Positions 13,233 through 25,200 of a stretch of 64,000 nucleotides of DNA are shown here, in pieces. The stretch lies in the NCBI GenBank assembly GCA_949825045.1, contig OX463809.1, forward strand, positions 2,383,501 through 2,447,500, given 5' to 3'. The translations under genes and the position numbers were made by a program. Below the pieces are notes generated by a model. It ran no database searches. It was given only the letters and a program-made list of their open reading frames with translations, and was not told the DNA's origin. This DNA comes from Argyresthia goedartella (Eukaryota; Arthropoda; Insecta; Lepidoptera; Argyresthiidae). Positions within the stretch are counted from its first letter, which is position 1. Every line of letters starts with the position of its first letter.

Positions 13233-16200
13233 GTAAGTGCTTCAGATAAAGGAGTTGAGGTGTCTGAGTTCTTAGGGTTAGGTCATGCGTTTGTGTTTCA
13301 ATTGCTGGTGAATGCCACGTGCAACGCACTTTGAAAAGCCTATGACATTTCGGCTAGTCGAGAAAAATTACATTATCGTCGTCATCTTATGATGTATCAT
13401 CAGTCATTCCGCTGTTCAGGGTTATTCGCTCTATTAGTTTTTCAATCGATCGTTGACTTAGGTCAACTTCGAACGCGAATCAAAACTAGTCGTATTCGTG
13501 GTTATCCAGAGAATAGTGTTGTCATGCGTTAAGTAGTGTTTATGATATGACCATTTATTTTGATTCAGAACCAACCCTCAAACAGATCAACATAAATATT
13601 ATTTGATTGCTCTTGACACATTCTTAATGTTTGTCTTCATTTCCCCTTAGGAGTGAAACTGAAGCAGCTCTGTCACAACGGCTCCTGCGAAGACATCGGC
13701 AACTCGCACCGCTGCCACTGTCAGCCTGGCTACACCGGCTCCTACTGCCACCAGGAGATCAACGAGTGCGACTCCGCCCCCTGCCAGAACGGCGCCGTCT
13801 GCAAGGACCTCGTCGCCACCTACCAGTGTCAGTGCGCCAGGGGCTTCCAGGGACAGAACTGCGAACTCAACGTCAACGACTGCCTACCGAATCCGTGCCA
13901 GAACGGAGGAACTTGCCATGATTTAGTTGATAGTTTCTCTTGTTCCTGCCCCTTCGGAACGTTAGGGAAGATCTGTGAAATTAACGTGAACGATTGCAAG
14001 CAGGATGCGTGCCATAATAATGGAACTTGTGTCGACAAAGTTGGAGGGTTCGAATGCAAGTGCCCGCCAGGTTTTGTCGGACCGAGATGCGAAGGTGACA
14101 TCAACGAGTGTCTGTCAAAGCCGTGCTCGACGTTCGGCACGCAGGACTGTGTGCAGTTGGTCAACGATTACCACTGTAACTGTAAACCTGGCTTTATGGG
14201 ACGCCATTGTGACGCTAAGGTTAACTTCTGCGCCAACAGTCCCTGTCAAAACGGAGGTGTGTGCACAGCGATCCAGGGTGGACACGACTGTATGTGCAAC
14301 GACGGATTCTACGGCAAGAATTGTGAATACGTCGGATACGCCTGCGACTCCAATCCTTGCCAGAACGGAGGCTCTTGCCGAATGTCAGAGATTGGAGGCT
14401 ATGTTTGCGATTGCCTCACTGGGTTATCGGGTGTCAATTGTGAAATCGATTCGATGAACGAATGCCTGAGCAGCCCCTGCAAACATCCCGAAGCTCACTG
14501 CATCGACAAACCGGGTGACTATGTCTGCTACTGCCCGAGACAGTGGTCCGGAAAGACCTGCGATATCTTCGACCCGCAAGGCAAAGGCGGCTACGGGAGA
14601 TTTGGCAGCGGAATGTACCCACAAAACCCAGGACTAAGCTTGCAGGAAATGGACCTGGCCTTCCAAAGAGAGCAGTGCGTCAAGCTTGGCTGTAAGGAAA
14701 AGCAAGCAGACCACAGATGTGATGAGGAGTGCAACACCTACGCTTGCGAGTTTGACGGAAACGACTGCTCCTTGGGAATCAACCCGTGGGCGAACTGCAC
14801 TGCCCCCATCAAGTGCTGGGAAGTCTTCATGAACGGAGAGTGTAACGAAGTTTGCAATACACAAGCCTGTCTCTTTGACGGACGGGATTGCGAGAAGTCA
14901 CTGCAGAAATGTAACCCGATTTACGACGCGTACTGTCAAAAGCATTACGCGAACGGGCACTGCGACTATGGATGCAACAACGCTGAGTGCAACTGGGACG
15001 GTCTTGATTGTGAGAACGAACCCCCGGACCTAGCCGAAGGTGCCATATCTGTCATCCTCCTAATGGACGTGAGAAGCTTCAAAGAAAACTCTGTAGCCTT
15101 TCTACGAGACCTGGGCCATCAGCTCCGGACCACCGTGCTCATCAAGAAAGACCACCTAGGCAACGACATGGTCTTCCCGTGGAAAGGCTCGACAGACGTC
15201 GGACTGCAAGATACAGAATTCGGAAGGAAACACTCAATATTCCTCACACAAAAACGGCAATCAGGCGTCCAAGTTTACTTGGAGATCGACAACAGGAAAT
15301 GCACAACATTGACAGGATCTGAATGCTTCTTCTCAGCCAGAGAAGCGGCAGAGTTTTTGGCAGCTACAGCTTCGAAGCATTCCCTCTCACCGGACTTTCC
15401 CATTTTCCAAGTCAAGGGTGTCAATACCCCTGAAGATGGTGACGACACCCCGACCAACTCGAAATACGTCTTTATTGGAGTCATCCTAGTCTTACTGGCC
15501 GGTCTACTCATCGGTGTATTGGTCACTGCCCAGAGAAAGCGTGCTGCCGGAATAACATGGTTCCCAGAAGGATTCATACCCTCTTCCAACTCATCAACAA
15601 GACGCAGATCCAGAAGACGTGGACCTGATGGCCAGGAGATGAGGAACCTCAACAAGGGTGTCATGGGATGTATTGACGTTGACATCAATGGTGGTCATAT
15701 GGGCCCACCTCATTGGTCCGATGACGATGACGATGGCTCTGCTCCTCCTAGGGCCAAGAGACCCAGAGGTCCAGGGGAATCTAATGGGGCTCCAGGAGGT
15801 TATGCTTCCGACCACACTGCGATTACTGACTATGAAGAGGCGAGCCATGACTCCAGGGTCTGGACTCAGTCACATTTGGATGCGGCTGACATCAGAGTGC
15901 CGCCTAGTATGATGACACCACCTGCTATCGTAAGTGCCATACATACTTCTACTTCCACAAACTATCTCGGTTATGTAAATAGCAATTTTAAAACTATTCT
16001 GCTTCAGGAAAATATGTCTTGGCATATTTGGTGAACTTTGCATTTGTTTTGTCTGACTTGGTTCATGTTGCAAACCACGAAATTTAGCCCACTTTTGACT
16101 ATAGAACATATAAATAGATGATCGAAGATCAAGTTCAATGCAATGAATACAGCATCAATTTCAACTCCTTACTCCCCACAGCACGACGGCCACATGAACG

Positions 16201-19200
16201 ACGTTGACGCCCGCGGCCCGCTCGGAATGACCCCTCTCATGGTAGCCGCTGTTCGCGGAGGAGGCCTGGACACAGGCTCTGATGCTGAGGACGAGCAAAC
16301 GGCGCACATCATCTCGGAGCTGGTGGCTCAGGGAGCTCAGCTGAATGCACATATGGACAAGACTGGGGAGACTAGTCTGCATCTTGCTGCCAGGTTCGTT
16401 GCTTATTTCAACAGCCTTCTGACCCACTGCTGAGCAAAGGGCTCCTTCACGATTGTCAGAGGCATATCCAAGATCCTCGTGTCTTTGTAATGGGCATGAA
16501 GTAATCAGGTTCTCTAGGGCAGTTCAAGGCACTCTAGCTCTATGTGGTCTACTGTAGGGGACTCGGAGACGGAGATTAGCTTGAAGGTTATATTTCTATC
16601 TTCCATCTTCACTCTTCAGTAGTCTCCCCCGCTCGTGTTAGTCTAGGCGTCTGTGAATGTTCATACTGCATATTCTAGTAAATGATATAGCTGATCACAA
16701 TATCTGTAGGATAATAATAAGGGTACTGAATCCGAAGGATGCCAAACGGGATCCTATTACGATCCATTGTCCGTCTGTTTGTTTATCCGTCTCTCATCTC
16801 TCTCATCTCTCTCATCTCATGAACTGCACGTGTATTTCTGTTTATTGCCGCTACACCAACAAATAATGAACTACTCGCAATTCAAAATATTAAAGGGGCT
16901 CTCCATACAAAATACATGATTTTTCAGTTTTTCTCTTTTACGGTGGTAACGGAAACCTTGTGAGTGCGACTCGACCGACTTTTTAGTATTTTTAAAAGGC
17001 TTATGTATAAACGATTACCAAAAACGCACCTATTTAACTACCAATAAATTCTAAATGACTGCCAGAATGGATAAATGTCCACCAAATTGTGTTTGGATAA
17101 ATGATCACCAAACTTCTTTTTATGTTTTGTGTACTTAAGTTTATGTTTTAAGTATTTTTTGTTGTTCTTACATGTTCAACCTAACGCGAAGGATAAAGGG
17201 GGCTTCGCTCACCCCCTTTACCCTTCACCTAAGCTACCGCAGTATTTTGCCCTGATATTTTTTGCAACTTCTGGTGTTCATTTAATCCATTTTGGGTAGA
17301 AAAAATATATTTTGGTGATCATTTGTTGCCTTTTTAAAACGTTTACAACCTTACCCTGCACAGATACGCGCGCGCGGACGCCGCCAAGCGCCTCCTGGAC
17401 GCGGGCGCCGACGCCAACTCGCAGGACAACACCGGGCGCACGCCGCTGCACGCCGCCGTAGCCGCCGACGCCATGGGGGTCTTCCAGATACTGCTCCGGA
17501 ACAGGGCGACCAACCTGAACGCGAGGATGCATGACGGGACCACGCCGCTTATACTGGCTGCGAGGTGAGTTGCGAGGCGTTGTCTTCTTCTATTCAATTA
17601 AGGTACTGTACTAGTCAAACCGGTTTCTGAGGGGTCACAACTAATTAAATTAAATTACCAATCAGTGTTTTCAAGTTGAAATATGCAAATTTATGCCTTT
17701 TCGTCGGGATCCCACTGGGTGTGATCAGCGCAGGACCGGGGAGATTGGCGTTTTACAGAAGAGGCCTATGCCCAGCAGTGGGTCGATGTGGGCTGAATAT
17801 GATGATGATGATGATGACTTTTTAGGATCATAGAGAAACAGGGTCTTGCGAATTTCTCCTTTGACAGGGATTGTTCTTCGTTAAACTTCAGACTAAACGC
17901 GGCAAATTCGCAAACCTTGGTTATTTATCCACTGAGGCGATGGCGCCGCGGGAAAACCGATGCGTGATGCAATTTGCCGCCCCACGCACATGTGCCAAAC
18001 TGCTGGATTTATGATCTGCAGGCCGCAGCTGATTCCGTTGCTAGTGTTCTAAATGTGGTTTTTATTCTATTCGATTCTACGTGTACAGCACTATAAAGAA
18101 CAGCAAAATATCTATGACCGTAAACAAAAAAAGTAATTAAATTGCTGTGAAGTTTTGTTAACATAAACTGTTGTTGCACGTTTTCTCTTAAATACATGTG
18201 TATATTAAGTATTTACTTAATTACTTGCTTTTACAAGTAATTATTTGATGACGAAGGATAGTAGGGTCTGAAAACATACGAAATCTACAAATTTTATTGT
18301 TTACATTCGTAAACATAAATCATTTACTGACGTGAATGAAATATTTATGAAACATTTTTCTTAACGTGTTTTACTTACATCTAACACGTAATATTCATTT
18401 AGCAATGCATGTCAATATAACGCCTAACTATTTTTTTTATGCAAAATGTGATTTTATGTAGTAACTGCAACAGTGCAAACCGATAACGTGGTATTTGCTG
18501 TTAGTAATTTCTACCACTCAGCAGCGATTTACGAGCCGTTTATCGCGCGGGCCCAGCGGTTTGGCACGTGAGCCTCAGGTATGGAATTGCAGCCCGCATC
18601 GCTCCTGTGGATATCTTTTTTTCCTCAGCTAGTTTCACAGTAGACCTGATGATCATGCCAGAATCTTTCATGACCTTCGAGCCGGATTAACCCCATATTT
18701 GCTTCTCAGGCTGGCCATCGAAGGCATGGTCGAAGACCTTATCAACGCAGACGCCGACATCAACGCTGCAGACAACAGCGGCAAGACAGCCCTGCACTGG
18801 GCGGCAGCGGTGAATAATGTGGATGCAGTCAATGTGCTGCTCATGCACGGGGCTAATAGAGACGCTCAGGATGATAAGGTATGTCGTACTAATTTAGATG
18901 TTCATGTTGTATCGTTCTAGATTGCCACAGATCAGCTTACAGGCCTATAGTTTTAACCATTTACGCCGCTTCGTTTCTGAATTGGCGGAGAACAGTCACC
19001 ATCAGATATATATAAGCACGCAAGCTACTCCAATAAATCTAGATATCTTAATCAACCAGAAATATCGCAAAATGTTAAAAATCCATGTTGGCGCAGAAGA
19101 TGTTAAAATTTTGTCACTTGACAATTTGTGCTCACATATATCTGATGCTGACTGTGCACCTACTCACTTAAAAGTCTGAATTATATTACCGCGGCCAATA

Positions 19201-22200
19201 GATACACACACTCTTTATTGACAACTTGTGAGCTGGTGGCGCCATCTACAAAAGTTGGCCAACACGGCCCGGTTAAATAAAGGCTTACCTTGTATGTGTC
19301 GCCGGAAAATAATACGATCCGCAAGTTTATAAATTTCCTAGGAAATTTATAAACTTCCTTCTAGATTATATTAGGCTAGGTTAGGTTAGGTTAGTATATT
19401 TATAAACTTGCGGAAAAAATATTAGGAAATTTATAAACTTGCGGATCGTATTATTTTCCGGTGACATATGCAAACGCAGCATTATCAGCACGTTGTAGTT
19501 TTGTGTTTTACAGTTTGACTGACTTATTCACGCATACAAGCTATAGCACCTAAATATAAGCCACAACAGACTAGTTTAGAGTGTAATTCATTGTTAAAAT
19601 GTAAAGTGTTCTCAACTATATGACAGACTCTTTAACTTCTAAGTTCTAACTGACTACTTAGTAACCCTAAAGGTGTGTGTGTGGGTCCCTTCGAAGATCA
19701 TACAGGTGTGGCATTAATCTTGACCTCTTTCTCACATAGTCACGGTCTTACAGAATAATTCACCAAAATTTAATCAATTTTATCTATGTTTTTTGTTATG
19801 TGCCTTTTAACATTTGTTTTGTGCAATAAAGTAAGTATAAGTAACTAACCCCCCTTCCCCCGCAGGACGAGACCCCCCTCTTCCTAGGCGCCCGCGAGGG
19901 CTCCTACGGCGCCTGCCGCGCCCTCCTCGACTCTATGGCCAACCGGGAGATCACAGACCACATGGATAGACTACCACGTGACGTGGCACAGGAGAGAATG
20001 CATGATGATATCGTGAGACTGCTGGAAGAGCACTGTCCGCGACCTCAGCATCATCATCTCATGAGTAAGTACATTCTTCTGGAAGTTTGGCCATTTGTGG
20101 AAAGGAAGGAGGTTCCTTGTCTTGATCTATAGCGAGATTAAAGACCAGATGGACCAAATGACAGTTTGAGATTTAATTAGATTTCGTTTAAAAACAATCA
20201 TGGTCAAAGCAAATGGGAGATCCATAGTTAAGCCAACTTAAAAAAAATGACAATCCCACTGCTAGGATAATGGCTTCCCATGAAGAAGATGATAAACGTG
20301 TTATTTTATTCCCCACAGCATCACCGAACCCACACCCACAGCTCATAAGCCAGCCTACAGTGATCTCTCACGCGAAGGGAAAGCCCAAGAAACCGCGTGC
20401 CAAAGCCGGGCCGGACAGCCCGCTGGAGCCGTCGCCGTATGACAACAATAACATGCAGCACACGCAGATAAGACGGTACGTTGCAGGAGTATCCCCCCCC
20501 CCCCAGCTTCTGAAAGAGTGGCTAAATGACGCAGGCGTTTAATCCAAGACCAATTCAAATTAGAGGCACGTGATTGGCTGAAATAAGTTTAACACGTTGT
20601 CACAGCGAATTTTCTTTCCGGAGTCTCTGTTTCATCATCATCATAATACTCAGCCTTTGTAACTCCAACTCTTTTTGTAGCTTTTGCTAATCCTTACGGT
20701 CACATAGAGCATCGAATGAGATCCCGTCGGCTTGAAGGTACCGTGGGACCATCGGGCAAGCGGTTAGCCTACTAGCATTGTCGCTGTCCTTCAAATATAT
20801 GTCAGAATAATTGCCCAAAACGAAACCATCCTAAACAAAACTAGCCAGATTTTAGAAGCCGGCATATTATCCAAAATACTTTCATTAAATTTCGTCCAAC
20901 TTTCTCATCAGATCAGTTTATCTAGGTACTTGATATTGATAGTTCCGCTCCAATTCACGTATTAAAAGGCTGTCGTGCAGCAGACTTGACAGTGGATAAA
21001 TACAGTTTAATTACAACACGGCCAAGTTACGCAGTCAAGCACGGCAAGGTAATGTGGCCGACCTATTTTGTAAGGGCCGCGTGCAACCACTGACAGGGAA
21101 GACGAGAAAAACGGGCTGTCACGAAAGCTAGTTAGAAGTGGTTGCACGCGGCCTTTAATATTAGAATTTTGTTGGTTTTAAGTATCTCCATTTATTAATT
21201 ATACAGTCCACCGATCATATATCGTTTTACTCGGTCACATTTTGTCTGGCAGCCAGGTTCCTACTCAGCAATGGCTGCGTTATATTTATATTGCGTTCAA
21301 ACTCCATTTGGCGGCTGTTGAAAGCTGCAAGCCAGTCTTAGTGTTTATTTATTTATTTTGTTGCTCGTTGCGCAGGAAACCAAGCGTCAAGAAGAACAAC
21401 AAGAAGGTGGCGCAGGAGGTGCCGCAGAGCGTCGAGAGTCTGGGCTCCAGCTTGAGCCCTGTTGAGTCGCCGCTTCAAAATTTACAGGTATCATATCGTT
21501 TACAGATACCGCAAGGTTTCTTGGCGTGTTGGCGGACTGAACCTCTCTCTCTCTCGCCCATGTATGCATCCCTATTGTACCCATGCGCCGCTACTCCCTC
21601 CAGGCGGCATTGAGGTGTAAACAAAATTTGCGTCAGCGGAACTTATCCTACCCTTGTGATTTGGTCTTGATAGGCACCTGCTCGCCTATCTTGAGTCGTG
21701 GGCTCAGATTACAAACCTATTTCCTATGCCGTCGCGTGCGAGCGTAAACTTCTCGAACCTTCTTCGGGCACCACGTCATACCGTGAGTCTGTATGTAAAG
21801 TATACTATCTGTCGCAGGATCTACCGTCTCCGTACTCGGCGACGTCGCTCTACTCGAACGCGATGGCCCAGTTCGCGGGCTTGGAGCAGCTGCACCACAA
21901 GCAGCCGCCCAGCTACGACGACTGTGTTAAGGTAACACTTTGTTAGCACAGACTTGTTGTCTACAAGATAGACTTGGTATCTACGGCATGGACTTCGTGT
22001 ATATAAAAATCTAGACTTATTGACGACAACATAGACTTGCTGTCTACAGCATAGACTTGGTGTCTACAATATAGACGTGCTGTCTACAGCAGTTCACAAC
22101 ATAGACATGTTGACTACAAAATTGACTTGCTGTCTACAGCATAGACTTGGTGTCTACAGTATAGACGTGCTGTCTACAATAGGCCACAACCTAGACTTGC

Positions 22201-25200
22201 TGATTTCAACATAGACTTGCTGTCTAGAGCATGACTTGACGACTAGAACGCGATGCACCACAAGCAGCAAGCAAGCACCTATTTTGCGTCAATCCCGTAC
22301 CCGGTACCCGGTTCTGAATTCTACGTGAACTGGTTCTATAAAATAGGAGCGTGCCCTGGTAAATCCTAATTCAATTAGGCTAACTTATGCGCATCAAAAT
22401 AAAAATGTTGATCAAGACGACTCATAAGAACCACTTAAATAGGGTCCATAAAATATACATTTATGTACAAAAACATATACGCTATCTCTAGGATACTGGG
22501 TAGCAGAACTGTCGCAAAAAGACCTGCGGTTTAAGGAGGTTTTCACCGACATTGTATCTGGCCAACAGACGGGCCAGGCGCTTCAGCCGGCGTCGTACGG
22601 GGGCGGTGGCATGAACGCGACTCTCTCGCCGCCCTACTCCAACCAGTCGCCGACACACAGCAACCATACTACGTCGCCGCACGCTTATATCGGTGAGTAT
22701 ACTTTCTGCCGATCCAAGTAGTGAACAAAATACTTACTGTAGTATTTTGTTCACTAGTTGGACTACTACTCCACCAAGGCAACTAGGCGCCTTTCAGGCA
22801 TCTTCTGTCTCACGTCACACACACACACACATGTAATGATTCCTGACAGGCGTCTAGTTCTTTGTATTCTTGCATCGCTCAACAGGGACATAGAGGGTTT
22901 TTAAATGGTTTGACTACGCGATCTCGAGTTGATTTCAAAAGTCACAGCACAGATCGTCGCAGGTGGTTTTGCGACGCCCAATTCTACGATAGATTTCCTG
23001 GTGAATGCCACGACTGAACAATTATCATAGATTTTGTACGGACTAGCCGCGCATACGTAGCGGTATTTGCAGAGCAGTGTCTGCGATACGTCAGCGGCAG
23101 CGGGCACGGGACTGTATAGTAGAAAGTGGCATCTGCGCTGTACCAAAAAGGCAGTTGTTGCTGCCAAAAATGAGGCAAAACCGTCCGACTGGCTCGGATA
23201 GTCTGCTGTTAATCATAAAAAGGCATAAAAGGCACATAGGTTCTTTTAAGTTGCGGACGGTCCGAATCTGGAATGCACTTCCTTGCACTAGGAGAGACAG
23301 TCCCACTCTTTTCTCTTTTAAGAAACGTTAAAAGAGAAAAGTACATTAAAGAGCACTACCTCTCTCTTTCGTAAAAGTTATTTTATTTATATTATTTTAT
23401 GTAAAGTTTATGTAGTAAATATCGGTAATTATTTTGTATTTACTATCTGTATTTTATAGGTATTTCATTTATTCCTAGGCATTTTATTTATAGTATTTAT
23501 TGTGCACTGCATACCCTTTTATGATACTATTTCCTATAATGCCTTGGTTTGCTGGAAGAAATCTCTTTTTAGAAATAAGCCCGCCTTTGTACATGCATAT
23601 ATATTTTTAATGTAACTTCTTAAATATTTGTGTGCAATAAAGAGTTATGAATAATAAATAGGTACATTGCTTCTAACACTGGTATCGTGGGAACCAAAAA
23701 CAGCTACGGTACACACATAAACATCAGAGATCTGGGCAAATATTTGTTTCCTCCCTCTCCAGTCGCGATTGGAACCCGGGATCTCTCGATCCAGAGGGGA
23801 GACAATGCCTCTAAGCTAGACGCCTCAAAGGTTTCCGTAGTTGTTCTATACTAAACCTTCTAGTAATAATGACATGATGTATCCCGCAGGCTCGCCGTCC
23901 CCCGGCAAGGCGCGGCCCTCGCTGCCCACGTCGCCGGCGCACATGGCGGCACTGCGACACTCGCACCAGCACCAGCAGCAGATGGACCAAGCGGCGTACT
24001 CTGCGCTTGCGCATCTCGGTTAGTAAATATATTTTTTTAAACATTTCCTTTGAATTAGAACTGGTAACAGCAGCAGCTATTGACCAGAACCAACAGCGGA
24101 TAAGATCCTGAAACAGCAGCAGAAATCCGACTGGTTTTATTCGGTTGCCAGGTTTGACAGACTTGTTTTTACGTCGTCATTTTACTACCAACTGAGCGAA
24201 GAAGCTCCGTACCTACTAAGAAAATATTACTTTATGTCTCATCCTATTGAATTTCACATAATGAAATATTTGTCAGCAAGGAAATAAAGTTCTCCCTCGC
24301 TGCACTCATGACATAAACAATCTTTGATAATCTTCTCCCTAACCCGAGTTTAAATCCCCGCAGGGGAGGAAGAAAACAAAATCTCAGGTCTTGCATGTTT
24401 ATATGTGTGTAAGCAACGTCACTGTTTCTGGTTTCCACGATACAGTGTATCCTAGTGTGGGGCCAGAAGTAATGTTTGTGCATGTGTACATGTTTATGTA
24501 TGTTTATATCGCTTACCATACAAGTGTACACCTAGCTGTAATCCTTACCACAGCAACTAATTAACCATTAATCGAGCATGAGCCTATAGAATTGCTCAGC
24601 AACGCTCAGCAAACCTTTCTCATCTTAATCTGGTTTGCTCTTATTAGTGATAATCTCGCCTTTTTATACCATTTTCATGTAAGTCTTGTTTTTTGTGTGC
24701 TATTGCACAAATAATTTCTTTATTAAGAAATTATAAATTAGTTTTTGAATATGTTGCCCAGTCATAACGTTAAAAATTTGGAAGAAATATGTTTCCCTTC
24801 CCTTACTAACTAGCAAATCGGTGTTATTACCCACAGGTGCTAACCCGAGCCACAACGCGCAGCTGCAGGCGATGATGACGCACGCGACCGCACTGGGACA
24901 GGTCCAGGGGCAGCACCCCGCACTCACCAACATCATGTCCGGTAAGTACCTACATTCACCCCGCACTCACCAACATCATGTCCGGTAAGTACCTACATTC
25001 ACCCCGCACTCACCAACATCATGTCCGGTAAGTACCTACATTCACCCCGCACTCACCAACATCATGTCCGGTAAGTACCTACATTCACCCCGCACTCACC
25101 AACATCATGTCCGGTAAGTACCTACATTCACCCCGCACTCACCAACATCATGTCCGGTAAGTACCTACATTCACCCCGCACTCACCAACATCATGTCCGG

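Noticed and set aside
12936..13334. 132-codon + ORF across a Notch exon
   Set aside because: It overlaps exon 13093-13232 in another frame and runs through both introns; composition is Arg/Ala-rich from the GC-rich exon.
18898..19179. 93-codon + ORF after Notch exon 18710-18878
   Set aside because: It starts inside the intron, has no recognised similarity, and the exon's GTATGT donor is in phase with 19866.
22496..22568. Extending Notch exon 22569 upstream to about 22496
   Set aside because: The upstream acceptor is out of phase with the previous exon, which ends in phase 0; the added residues match nothing I recognise in Notch.
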